Positions 25,449 through 33,588 of a stretch of 44,766 nucleotides of DNA are shown in pieces. Position numbers and translations under genes: made by a program. Under the pieces are notes generated by a model, which ran no database searches, was not told the origin of the DNA, and worked only from the letters and a program-made list of their open reading frames with translations. How positions within the stretch are numbered: the first letter of the stretch is position 1; every line of letters starts with the position of its first letter. The stretch is from Nesterenkonia salmonea (GTDB taxonomy: Bacteria > Actinomycetota > Actinomycetes > Actinomycetales > Micrococcaceae), in NCBI RefSeq assembly GCF_005771525.1, contig NZ_VAVZ01000031.1:1-44766 (forward strand), in the 5' to 3' direction.

Positions 25449-26075
25449 CTAGAGAGTGATCCGACCGGCCGGCCCTTCCAAGGTCACCTCAAGCTTGGCC
25501 GGTCCGTGTTTGACGTTCAGGTCCGTTCCCAGGGCGCGCAACAGTGGAACCACGGTCTCTGGCTCTGGGTGTGAAGCCGTCAGCTGCACCAGCTTCAGTG
25601 TGGCCGTTGTGGTCTCTGCCGGCGTCGTCGCTCCCTCCCAGTCCAGCATGAACGGCACCACCCCTGAAGGTTCGGAGAAGGAGTGCGTGAGCTTCCATTC
25701 CAGAAGCGACCCGTCCGGACGACGCCGTGATTTGGGCTCCGGTTCCCCGGGGTCCACGCCGTGGGCGCGTGAGGCGACCACGGCGGCCTCGATATCCTGC
25801 GGAGTGATGGCCCATGTGGCCGCGAAGGTTCCAGTGGCGTCGTCGATCCCAAACGGTCTGGTTCCTGTGTACCCGGTGTTCTCCCTGTCCACACCGATGA
25901 CTTCCAGATAAGCTCCGGAGCCGAAGCTGGCCAGATAGTTCCGAGTCCCGAAGCTGGGGTGAACACCTCCCGGTTCCAGGGTGACCCCGGTTGCCTTGGC
26001 GATCTGTTCTACGGCGGTATCAAGGTCGTTTGTGACGACGACCACGTGGTCCAACAGCGCGGGGGTATTCGTCAT
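25449..26075 (-). CDS. VOC / glyoxalase-like domain protein
   Basis: This 208-residue protein begins LLDHVVVVTNDLDTAVEQIAKATG and continues with FGTRNYLASFGSGAYLEVIGV, the standard opening of glyoxalase-like (PF13468-type) VOC proteins, metal-dependent or not. GAGGAG lies seven bases before the ATG at 26075. The role is unknown. It lies between the organosulfur-type block and the thiosulfate uptake genes, on the same strand as the latter. Confidence 0.8.
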   Translation of the reverse strand: MTNTPALLDHVVVVTNDLDTAVEQIAKATGVTLEPGGVHPSFGTRNYLASFGSGAYLEVIGVDRENTGYTGTRPFGIDDATGTFAATWAITPQDIEAAVVASRAHGVDPGEPEPKSRRRPDGSLLEWKLTHSFSEPSGVVPFMLDWEGATTPAETTTATLKLVQLTASHPEPETVVPLLRALGTDLNVKHGPAKLEVTLEGPAGRITL

Positions 26076-26161
26076 CTGGCACTCCTCGGGTCTAAGGTTT
26101 GCTGCTCTTCGACATGCTGTCTCGGACAGTGTATCCACGCTCATATGGGGCATTTCGTGTC

Positions 26162-26389
26162 TCAGGCCTTTCGAACCGTGATGCTCCACTCGGCGGCACC
26201 GCGCTTGATGAATTCGGTGACGGGGTAGCCGTTCTCGGCCGCCCATTGGGGTATGGAGTCGGTGGCCTGGGTGCAGTCGAAGTTGATGATCAGTTCGTCA
26301 CCCAGGTCGATCTGGTTGATGGCCTGTTTGGCTTCCACCAGCGGGAACGGGCAGACCTGACCATCGGTTTCTAGCAGATGCTTTGTCAT
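26162..26389 (-). CDS. tusA: TusA-family sulfurtransferase
   Basis: This 75-residue protein is a small sulfur carrier with the conserved active-site CPFP (Cys13) and the DGQVCPFPLVEAKQAI helix. TusA-like proteins receive sulfane sulfur as a persulfide and pass it on. It follows the YeeE/YedE transporter gene by 22 bases, the recognised thiosulfate uptake pair (YeeE-YeeD). Likely role: accepting sulfur from imported thiosulfate in the cytosol. Confidence 0.92.
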   Translation of the reverse strand: MTKHLLETDGQVCPFPLVEAKQAINQIDLGDELIINFDCTQATDSIPQWAAENGYPVTEFIKRGAAEWSITVRKA

Positions 26390-26411
26390 GAGTTCTTCCT
26401 TTTGTGAGAGT

Positions 26412-27482
26412 TCAGCTGACTGTGCTCAGCACCGGCTTCGGACCGGCGCCTTGGCGTTTGTGGTTCGTGATGAAGATTCTGGTTGCCGCACCGGTGCCCA
26501 GCACCATGAACAGCAGTGCGGTCCATCCCTGGAAACCGAAGGTCGCAGTGTTGACCATCGCATTGCCGATCGTGCAGCCACCGGCCCAGGCTGCACCCCA
26601 ACCCATCATGGCGCCGCCAGTGATAGAGCGCACGGTGGTGGTGGCGTCTGGCACGCGGATCTTGAACTCACCTGAAGCTTTGGCGGCGATGAAGGAGCCG
26701 ATCAGCAAGCCGAGCACCAGCATCATGCCCCAATCAACAAGTGCCATGTCCCCGGTGCCGAGGAACACGCCGATGTTCGCTGATGGGCCGGTGATGCCCA
26801 GGCCGGACTCACGCCCGGTGGCCCAGGACAGCGGCCAGGCGAGCGTGGCGATCACGCCGATGATTACAGCGGTCATGAACGGGTGCCACGCTCTCTCGGT
26901 GAGCACGTGCGCGAGGCCAGTCTTAGTCGCCGGCAGGCTCATTTTGTGCACCTGACGTTCCCGGTTGAGGTGACGCAGGGCGGCGACTGCAACGGCCGCC
27001 ACCAGCAGGATGACGAGGATCCAGGGGGTCACGCCGATGGTCTCGTAAAGGTTGCCGTTGGAGATCTCGATGGACCGGATGGAGTCAGTGGTGCCGGCCA
27101 GCGGACCGAACCTGAAGGCTGCGGCGCCCAGGATGTAGAAGATTAGTGCCAGCCATGAGCCGACGAGCCCTTCGCCGGCCCGGTAGTAGGTGCCCGTGGC
27201 GCAGCCCCCGGCCAAAACGATGGCAAACCCGAAGATGAAGCCGCCGATGATCGTGCCCAGCCACGGGAACGTCCCGCCGCCAAGTTCGATCACGCCAACG
27301 GCGTCCAGCGCGAAGACTCCGATGGACTGGACGGCGACGATCACCATGAAGGCAGTGAACCATCGGGTGCTCCTTGTGGTGAAGAGGTCCCGGAAAGCGC
27401 CGGTGACGCAGAAACGCCCACGCTGGAACACGAACCCGAGCACAGTACCTAAGAGAAGACCGGAGATGATCATGTGGAACAT
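26412..27482 (-). CDS. tsuA: YeeE/YedE thiosulfate transporter
   Basis: This protein of about 356 residues has some nine hydrophobic segments and the three cysteine motifs that carry thiosulfate through TsuA: GRFCVTG, GGCATGTYYRAGEG and GGCTIGN. Thiosulfate uptake is established for TsuA proteins of this family. I chose the ATG at 27482, preceded by AGGGA with seven-base spacing; a TTG at 27500 is the alternative. It is cotranscribed with tusA. With metY and metB 10 kb away it makes this region a sulfur acquisition neighbourhood. Confidence 0.9.
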   Translation of the reverse strand: MFHMIISGLLLGTVLGFVFQRGRFCVTGAFRDLFTTRSTRWFTAFMVIVAVQSIGVFALDAVGVIELGGGTFPWLGTIIGGFIFGFAIVLAGGCATGTYYRAGEGLVGSWLALIFYILGAAAFRFGPLAGTTDSIRSIEISNGNLYETIGVTPWILVILLVAAVAVAALRHLNRERQVHKMSLPATKTGLAHVLTERAWHPFMTAVIIGVIATLAWPLSWATGRESGLGITGPSANIGVFLGTGDMALVDWGMMLVLGLLIGSFIAAKASGEFKIRVPDATTTVRSITGGAMMGWGAAWAGGCTIGNAMVNTATFGFQGWTALLFMVLGTGAATRIFITNHKRQGAGPKPVLSTVS

Positions 27483-27720
27483 TAAAAGTCCCTGGACCAA
27501 GAATGTTCAAATAGTGTGACGGAGTGCTACGCCATGTGTCTTTATCTCGCGCTTGATCATGTCAGGGTGTGGTCAATTTCTCACACCGCGCTTGAGAAGC
27601 ATGAGTATCGAGTTGGCAGGTGGAGTCAGTGAGATGGCAGTGGCCCGGGATTCGTTCGGTGCCTCCAGATGGAAGTGCGAAACGAAGCCCAGGCCGCTGC
27701 CCAGTGGTCCCGGTGGTTGT

Positions 27721-27876
27721 CTACCAGTAGTGGCGCCGTCCTCCGACTGCACGGCCTAGAGCGCCCAAAATCCAGAGGATGGCACCGACCACAACCAGGA
27801 TGATGCCAATGCTCCAGAGAATAGGGATGTCGATGACGGCTCCCAGAATCAGCAGAATGACGCCCAACGTAATCAT
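27721..27876 (-). CDS. DUF6131 family small membrane protein (51 aa)
   Basis: This 51-residue peptide starts MITLGVILLILGAVIDI and ends GRAVGGRRHYW. It has two hydrophobic stretches and a basic aromatic tail, exactly the pattern of the actinobacterial DUF6131 family of unknown function. The start ATG at 27876 has only a weak GGGAAC ribosome site. It stands alone in the genome segment between the thiosulfate genes and the decarboxylase. Confidence 0.85.
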   Translation of the reverse strand: MITLGVILLILGAVIDIPILWSIGIILVVVGAILWILGALGRAVGGRRHYW

Positions 27877-28179
27877 GCGGTAGTTCCCTTCAATCGTGCG
27901 GCGCGGAATTCGCGCCTCCTACGTTGAGGCTAACGCCCCAGATCACGCGGAGGAAGTGGCGACCGGTAGGGGCTGACTTGGTCTGACGCTACGGGGCAAG
28001 CTGGGTGACGGCGCAGAGCTCATCAGGACTGCGCAGAGTGTGAGGGCGCAAAGCCCTTCGCGTCTTCCTGCCATAGCTCTGGAGGCTCCGACGTAGACTG
28101 GGCGCACCGTAGACCGTTGGCCGCCCAGTCGAACCACCCGCATCGCTGGAGCCGGCCAAAAACCATGAAGGCGAGACCC
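27877..28179. other. Intergenic region between DUF6131 gene and decarboxylase
   Basis: This 303-base divergent gap must hold the promoters of both genes. I see TAGACT (about 28095) as a possible -10 for the decarboxylase, and two short hairpins (GCGCAG/CTGCGC near 28015-28040, GGGC/GCCC near 28045-28060). I find no reading frame or repeat that I can support. Confidence 0.3.
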
Positions 28180-29877
28180 ATGCCCGAAGAAGAAATGTCC
28201 GAAGCAACACCGGGCGAATCCCTCGAGAACTACACGATCGGTGACTACCTTTTGGACCGGTTGGCCGAGCTTGGCCTGACCGAGCTGTTCGGTGTCCCCG
28301 GAGACTTCAACCTCCACTTCCTGGACCATGTGGTGACCCACCGCAGCATCCGCTGGGTCGGCTCCGCCAATGAGCTCAACGCCGGTTACAGCGCTGACGG
28401 CTACGCGCGCATTCGTGGCATCGGCGCGTTCCTCACCACCTACGGAGTCGGTGAACTCTCCGCGATCAACGCCGTCGCCGGCTCCTTTGCTGAGTCCGTG
28501 CCGGTGGTTCAGATCGTCGGCGCTCCACCGAAGGAGACTCAAGCCTCAGGCCGCAAGATCCACCACTCCCTGGGTGACGGCGACTTCAAGCACTTCCTGC
28601 GCATGGCCGAAGAGGTCACCTGCGCCCACGCCGATCTCGACGCCGCCACGGCCACGTGGGAGATCGACCGCGTCCTGCGCGACGTCGTCTTCCGCCGCCG
28701 TCCCGGTTACCTCATGCTCGCTGCCGACGTCGCCGAGGTCGCCGCCTACCCGCCTGCGGAACCGCTGACCACTGACCTTCCAGTGACGACGCCGCGCGCT
28801 GTCGCCGCCTTCGAGGAGGCCGTGCGCCGCTTCCTGCCCGGGCGGCGCACCGCCGTCCTGGCCGATCTGTTGGTCCACCGGCTCGGTGCCACCGAGGAAC
28901 TGGCCTCCTTCCTCAGCGAGTCCCAACTTCCCTTCGCCACCCTGGCCTGGGGCAAGACCCTTGTCGACGAGTCGGATCCCAACTTCGTGGGCATCTACGC
29001 TGGAGCGGCATCCCAGGACCGGGTGCGTGAGGTCATCGAAGGAGCCGATGCGCTGATCACCCTCGGGGTGGAATACACCGACAACACCACAGCCGGGTTC
29101 TCCATGGACCTCGACCCGGCCCGGATGATCGACGTTTCTCGGTTTGGCGCACGGGTCGGGGACGAGGTCTTCACCCCGATCTCGCTGCAAGACGCTCTTG
29201 CGGTCCTTCACCGGGTGGCCACTGAGCTCGATGACGTCGCTCCCATGCCCGCAGCCGAGGCTCCCGCCGCGGAGGCTCCGCGGGAACCATCCGAGGGTCC
29301 GCTGACCCAGGACGGGCTCTGGTCTGTGATGGCCTCACAGCTGGAGTCAGCGAACATCGTCGCCGCGGACCAGGGGACCAGCTACTTCGGAATGGCCTCT
29401 CATCGGTTCCCCGCGAAGTCCACTTTCATCGGGCAACCCATGTGGGGCTCTATCGGCTATACCCTGCCTGCGATCATCGGTGCCGGACTTGCCGATCCGA
29501 GCCGCCGGCCGGTGCTGCTGATTGGTGACGGCTCCGCCCAGCTGACCATCCAGGAGATGGGAGTGATGATCCGGGAGAAGCTGCCCGTGGTCGTGGTGCT
29601 GGTCAACAACGACGGCTACACGGTTGAACGCGCTATCCATGGACCTGATGAGGTCTACAACGACATCGCCCCCTGGCGCTGGGAGCTGGTACCGCGGCTT
29701 TTCGGCGCTGCAGAGGAGGATTACCTCTACCGCCGGGTCACCACCGAGGCGGAGCTGCTTCAGGCATGTAAGGACGCCATGAGGAACCGCGAGAAGCTGG
29801 CCTTCATCGAGGCGGTCACCGACCGTGATGACATCCCGCAGCTGCTGGAGGATGTGGCGAACGCGCTGAAGCGCTGA
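28180..29877 (+). CDS. Pyruvate / indolepyruvate decarboxylase family protein
   Basis: This 565-residue thiamine-diphosphate enzyme removes CO2 from a 2-keto acid to give an aldehyde. It carries the catalytic Glu in ANELNAGYSADGYAR, the HH pair in KIHHSLGDGDF typical of PDC and IPDC, and the ThDP-binding motif GDGSAQLTIQEMG ending in VNNDGYTVE. Sequence alone does not separate pyruvate (4.1.1.1) from indolepyruvate or phenylpyruvate substrates. An Ala/Pro/Glu-rich linker lies at about 360-380. I chose the ATG at 28180 behind AAGGCGAG; ATG codons at 28165 and 28195 are also in frame. It converges with the next gene with three bases between stops. Confidence 0.88.
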   Translation: MPEEEMSEATPGESLENYTIGDYLLDRLAELGLTELFGVPGDFNLHFLDHVVTHRSIRWVGSANELNAGYSADGYARIRGIGAFLTTYGVGELSAINAVAGSFAESVPVVQIVGAPPKETQASGRKIHHSLGDGDFKHFLRMAEEVTCAHADLDAATATWEIDRVLRDVVFRRRPGYLMLAADVAEVAAYPPAEPLTTDLPVTTPRAVAAFEEAVRRFLPGRRTAVLADLLVHRLGATEELASFLSESQLPFATLAWGKTLVDESDPNFVGIYAGAASQDRVREVIEGADALITLGVEYTDNTTAGFSMDLDPARMIDVSRFGARVGDEVFTPISLQDALAVLHRVATELDDVAPMPAAEAPAAEAPREPSEGPLTQDGLWSVMASQLESANIVAADQGTSYFGMASHRFPAKSTFIGQPMWGSIGYTLPAIIGAGLADPSRRPVLLIGDGSAQLTIQEMGVMIREKLPVVVVLVNNDGYTVERAIHGPDEVYNDIAPWRWELVPRLFGAAEEDYLYRRVTTEAELLQACKDAMRNREKLAFIEAVTDRDDIPQLLEDVANALKR

Positions 29878-29880
29878 GGC

Positions 29881-31230
29881 TTACTCCCAGATGACTTCTA
29901 GCTCGTCGGCAGCCATATCTACGAGGGGGGTACCGAGGGTACCTGGATCGCCGAAGTACAGCTCGTAAAGGCTTGTCACACCGCCTTCTTCAGCTTCATA
30001 CGTCACATCAACCTGGCCGCTGAAGTATTCAGCCCCGACCAAGGTCGGGGTGCTGTAGCTCGGCCTCGGCGTCAACCGCTGCAGCGCTTGGGTAGTCTCA
30101 GCCGGCAAGGACCGAGAAACGCTTCCCTCGACCACGGTGGCACCAGAGACATTCTCCGGCAGGTCCAACCCGCAACCGGCCTCCATCTCTGTCGAGGCCA
30201 CACATTCCTCCACCTCGCTGACAATCAGATCGCGCCACGTCTCGGTGGCTTCCTCTGTGAGCCCGACCTCTAGCATGCTCGCACTGGCATAGGTATCGGT
30301 GACTTCCACCAGGCCGTCGCCGTCGATGGTGAAGTTCTCATCATCGAGTCCGAGCTCGTACATCAAACCTAAGAACACCGTGGCTTCGGAACCTGAGAAG
30401 GGTTCACCGTTGATGGTTGCCTCCAGGTCACCAAGATCTGGCTCCCGCAGCGCAGCGGCCGCGTCGACCTCCCAGCTATCGGTGTCGCGGTTTTCGTAGG
30501 TGTAGAGCCGCTTCGTCACAGGCGAATCTCCGAGGGTGTAGCTGACCTGCACCTCCTGAGAAAAAGCAGTCTCGTCAGTGAGTTCCTCTTCGGTCACTTG
30601 CACGTCAGTGATGGGCGCTAACTCGAGTGAGGCCGCGAGCATCTCGTCGGTGAGGTATGTAGCATCACTTGCGTCATAGATGAAGGAGCGAGCGGTCTCA
30701 GCGTCGCCTTCGGCCAGTGCGTTGAAATACGATTCCACAGCGTCGTGCGGCGTCTCAACCTCAGCAGTGGGGGATGGCTCCGTGGCCGTCTCATTATCGG
30801 ACTCATCCGACTCAGTGGACTCAGTGGCATCGGCCCGTTCATCGTCACCGCTACCGAGGAGGAGCACCACTACCAGTGCGACGATGGCACCTACGATCAC
30901 GACTCCGGCTGCAATAAGGACCCACATGAGCCCCCTATTCTGGCCGTTGCCCCCGTCACTGGGGCCGCCAGGGCCCTGCGGGTAGATGGGGTCACCCGGC
31001 CCACCGGTACCGCCGGAGTAGTGAGCACCCTCGGGTCCTTGCGAGTATCCGGGCTGATTGTGCCCCTGTTGACTGAAGCCCTGGTGATCGAAGTTTGGCT
31101 GTTCAGGCCCTGGATGTCCCGGCTGCTGATGGCTGCCGTATGACGGCTGACCTTGTCCGGGGTGACCCCCGGGGGGTGCGAATCGGTTGTTTTCGGGTCC
31201 TCGACCAGATTCCGGCTGCTGATGTGTCAT
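29881..31230 (-). CDS. Membrane-anchored protein with Pro/Gly/Gln-rich cytosolic region
   Basis: This 449-residue protein has a disordered N-terminus (residues 1-100) rich in Pro, Gly, Gln, His and Tyr, one transmembrane helix (about 101-126, starting GLMWVLIAAGVV), an acidic Ser/Thr/Asp linker, and an extracellular domain starting PHDAVESYFNALAEGDAETARSF, which looks like an NTF2-like or DUF4878-type fold. The layout is common in actinobacterial surface proteins of unknown function. AAGGAA precedes the ATG at 31230. It converges with the decarboxylase and diverges from the merR gene across 266 bases. Confidence 0.75.
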   Translation of the reverse strand: MTHQQPESGRGPENNRFAPPGGHPGQGQPSYGSHQQPGHPGPEQPNFDHQGFSQQGHNQPGYSQGPEGAHYSGGTGGPGDPIYPQGPGGPSDGGNGQNRGLMWVLIAAGVVIVGAIVALVVVLLLGSGDDERADATESTESDESDNETATEPSPTAEVETPHDAVESYFNALAEGDAETARSFIYDASDATYLTDEMLAASLELAPITDVQVTEEELTDETAFSQEVQVSYTLGDSPVTKRLYTYENRDTDSWEVDAAAALREPDLGDLEATINGEPFSGSEATVFLGLMYELGLDDENFTIDGDGLVEVTDTYASASMLEVGLTEEATETWRDLIVSEVEECVASTEMEAGCGLDLPENVSGATVVEGSVSRSLPAETTQALQRLTPRPSYSTPTLVGAEYFSGQVDVTYEAEEGGVTSLYELYFGDPGTLGTPLVDMAADELEVIWE

Positions 31231-31496
31231 TGTGCGTTCCTTGATTGCGGCCAGCTGCTGCCCACTGGCGACTTGTTTTTTACCCCGTGGCCCCTCTGGC
31301 TCGGTTGGCGATACTCGGTATCTATAGCACCCGTGATTCGCGATTCTTACACTACCGTCATTGAGACTTGATTGGTGTAGATCTAACACTCTGAGTACTA
31401 CTTTTCCAAGCTTCGTGAACTTTCGATGCACCGCTGGTGACACCACAGGATGCTAGGTGCCAACGTATCTATTCAGAAGCGAGGAATAATGGGTAC

Positions 31497-31934
31497 ATGA
31501 GAGTGGGTGAACTTTCGGCGCGGACCGGTGTCAGCGTTCGGTCTCTGCGCTACTACGAGGAGAAAGGACTGCTCTCTCCGCAGCGCACCTCGGCGGGTCA
31601 TCGTGTCTACGCGACCGCAGACGAGACACGAGTCGTCAAAATTCAGAACCTTCTCCGAGCAGGCTTTTGCAGTTCAGTCATCCAGGAACTGTTGCCGGCA
31701 CTCTCTGAACCGAACCGAAACAAGCAGACCCTGGCGTCATCGTTGGCTGCTGCGCGAACCAGACTAGAGAGTGAGAAACAGTCCATCGAAGCCGAATTAG
31801 TGGCCCTCGAACAACTGGGAATCAGCCTGGGACTTGCACCTGACATGCATGTCAGGTCCGAGGATAGATCACATGACCCAACAGAAATCCCCCCAGCAGT
31901 TACGTTTGATCATCGAGACAGACGACTTCGATGA
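31497..31934 (+). CDS. MerR-family transcriptional regulator
   Basis: This 145-residue protein starts with the winged-helix of MerR (MRVGELSARTGVSVRSLRYYEEKGLL, then SAGHRVYATADE) followed by the dimerisation coiled coil with ELVALEQLGISLGLA. No metal-binding cysteine set is visible, so it probably senses an organic molecule or stress. GAGGAAT lies about ten bases upstream of the ATG. It overlaps the following VOC gene by 62 bases, so the C-terminal tail is dispensable-looking. A near-palindrome at 31375-31389 (GTGTAGATCTAACAC) is a possible operator. Confidence 0.88.
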   Translation: MRVGELSARTGVSVRSLRYYEEKGLLSPQRTSAGHRVYATADETRVVKIQNLLRAGFCSSVIQELLPALSEPNRNKQTLASSLAAARTRLESEKQSIEAELVALEQLGISLGLAPDMHVRSEDRSHDPTEIPPAVTFDHRDRRLR

Positions 31935-32469
31935 AGCCCTCCGGTTCTACCGCGACGTCTTAGGGATGCCGGAACAACCGGCATTCGCCACCGAAGGAGA
32001 TGATCGCGTGTCGATTCTGAGCGCAGGAATCGCGACCATAGAACTTGCCACACCGACCCACATCCGCAACATTGATGCCATCGAACAAGCCCCCACCACC
32101 GACGGCCCCACATTGCGCATAGCGCTGGAAGTCCACGACACGGAGAATGCCGTCAACGCAGTTGCCGCGTCCGGTGCAGAGCAACTATCCCCCGTTGTTC
32201 ACACGCCCTTCCAAACACTCAACGCCCGAGTTTCGGGCCCCGGAGGATGGCAGGTGACATTCTTCCAAGAACTCGAATCATTGGAGGACCGTGCGGGCAG
32301 AGCCGGCTTCTTGACTGACGATCAACGCGCCAGATTAACGTGGCGTAGCCGATCCCCGTGCCCACTATTCGGCTGGCATGACGAGGACGAGCATGACTGG
32401 TCTCGATGGGGCCTTGGAGTGCTAGCTTGCGGTGATACCGGCTTTCCTCACGAGGAGGCGAGCTGTTGA
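31873..32469 (+). CDS. VOC / glyoxalase superfamily protein with atypical C-terminal extension
   Basis: Residues 1-140 are a normal VOC domain (LRLIIETDDFDEALRFYRDVLGMP, then EVHDTENAVNAVAASGAE, then GPGGWQVTFFQELE). After that point about 55 residues continue with no VOC homology that I recognise, and run 48 bases into the end of the opposing SorC gene. This looks like a lost stop codon or a shift near the end. The ATG at 31873 follows GAGGATAG and lies inside the merR gene, so both are translated from one mRNA. The substrate is unknown; MerR-VOC pairs often handle small electrophiles or antibiotics. Confidence 0.8.
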   Translation: MTQQKSPQQLRLIIETDDFDEALRFYRDVLGMPEQPAFATEGDDRVSILSAGIATIELATPTHIRNIDAIEQAPTTDGPTLRIALEVHDTENAVNAVAASGAEQLSPVVHTPFQTLNARVSGPGGWQVTFFQELESLEDRAGRAGFLTDDQRARLTWRSRSPCPLFGWHDEDEHDWSRWGLGVLACGDTGFPHEEASC

Positions 32470-33471
32470 ATCATCGAGCACGATATCCGTCGGCAGACCC
32501 GCGTTGAGAGCCCCAAGGAGACCTTGAATTTTGGCCTGACCTGAGACGACGCATACACGACGCGGGGTTGAGCGCAGTAGGTCAAGGGGAGGACCGCTTG
32601 AGCGCTGGTTGATTTCGATTCCGGCGTCGCTTCCATCGGCACGGAAGAAAATTGTGGCCGCATCGCCGACGACTCCGTCTTCTTCCAGACCATTCAGAGC
32701 AGTTCTATCCAGATAGTCGCCGGTGTAGACATGGCTCGGGATTTCCGCGCCAACGGAACCCAGGCCGAAAACTGCGGTGGTCATTCGTTCCTGATAGTCC
32801 AGGATGCGTTGTACGCTGCGTTCCTTCCACATTGCCGATTTTGTTGAGGGATAGTCAAAGAATGCTGGCACGGGGAATTGTTCGACACTGAGGTTGAATG
32901 CGCCGCTAAAGCGTCTGAGAATCTCACTGGCGTAAGCGATACCGCTGGTTCGAGTGTTTCCGGCACCGTTTAACTGCACGACAGTTCCGTCGTGGATCTT
33001 CTTCGGGACTAGATGTCGACTGACTGCGCTGACGGTGGAGCCCCACGCGATGCCGATAATTTCCTCTGAATCGAGCAGGGGCCCTAAGGTCCGTGCAGCC
33101 TGCATGGCCACTCTGTCGAGAATCTTTGCTCCGTCAAGGGTCGCGAAGATTGGAACGATGTGTGCGCGCACACCAAAGTGCTTCTGTATCTGCAGCTCGA
33201 GTCGAGGTGCTTGCTCGTGCGGATCGGTGAGCTGCAGTTGGATGAGACCAGTCTCGCGAGCCAATGACAGCAGCCTGGAGACAGTCGATCGAGAGGTCCC
33301 CAAATCGCGTGCGATTGCTCCCATGGTCATGTCTTGGAGGTAGTACATCTGTGCGGTTCGATAGGCCTGACGAGCCCGTGAGTCCACACCGTCATCATCG
33401 TCAACAAAAGCGGCCCCTCGTCGTTGACCAGGCTTTTTGCCGTGATTCTTGGTAGATGACTGCTCAGGCAT
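32422..33471 (-). CDS. SorC/DeoR-type sugar-binding transcriptional regulator
   Basis: This 349-residue regulator has an N-terminal helix-turn-helix (DMTMGAIARDLGTSRSTVSRLLSLARETG) and a C-terminal SorC effector domain with IIGIAWGSTVSAVSRHL, VVQLNGAG and GLGSVG, which binds phosphorylated sugars. It is divergent from glpD-glpF-glpK, so glycerol-3-phosphate or a related triose phosphate is the probable inducer. The ATG at 33471 follows AAGGAG. Its 3' end overlaps the VOC gene by 48 bases. Confidence 0.9.
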   Translation of the reverse strand: MPEQSSTKNHGKKPGQRRGAAFVDDDDGVDSRARQAYRTAQMYYLQDMTMGAIARDLGTSRSTVSRLLSLARETGLIQLQLTDPHEQAPRLELQIQKHFGVRAHIVPIFATLDGAKILDRVAMQAARTLGPLLDSEEIIGIAWGSTVSAVSRHLVPKKIHDGTVVQLNGAGNTRTSGIAYASEILRRFSGAFNLSVEQFPVPAFFDYPSTKSAMWKERSVQRILDYQERMTTAVFGLGSVGAEIPSHVYTGDYLDRTALNGLEEDGVVGDAATIFFRADGSDAGIEINQRSSGPPLDLLRSTPRRVCVVSGQAKIQGLLGALNAGLPTDIVLDDSTARLLVRKAGITAS

Positions 33472-33517
33472 CAGCTGCTCCTTTCTGCACATACGTGCAT
33501 GTCCATTGACTGTCGAA

Positions 33518-33556
33518 TGTGAGTGTCCTCACAATGGTTTACTAGTAAAATAATAT
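33518..33556 (+). promoter_or_regulatory. glpD promoter with nested palindromic operators
   Basis: A TCACAA -35-like box (33529-33534) and TAATAT -10 box (33551-33556) are 16 bases apart. An inverted repeat TGTGAG-TGTC-CTCACA (33518-33533) covers the -35, and a perfect palindrome TTTACTAGTAAA (33538-33549) fills the spacer. A further repeat TGCAC-ATAC-GTGCA lies at 33486-33499. A SorC regulator bound here would block glpD transcription. Confidence 0.5.
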
Positions 33557-33588
33557 ACACACAAAGGCTTCTTGTAAGGACAATATTC

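Noticed and set aside
26117-26129. Short hairpin CTGTC-TCG-GACAG downstream of tusA as a terminator
   Set aside because: Only five base pairs with no U-tract; not distinguishable from chance.
27553-27759. Plus-strand 68-codon frame
   Set aside because: It lacks a ribosome site, overlaps the DUF6131 gene and looks like upstream control sequence of tsuA.
28546-29211. Minus-strand open frame of 221 codons
   Set aside because: It is the mirror of the decarboxylase and shows no recognisable domain.
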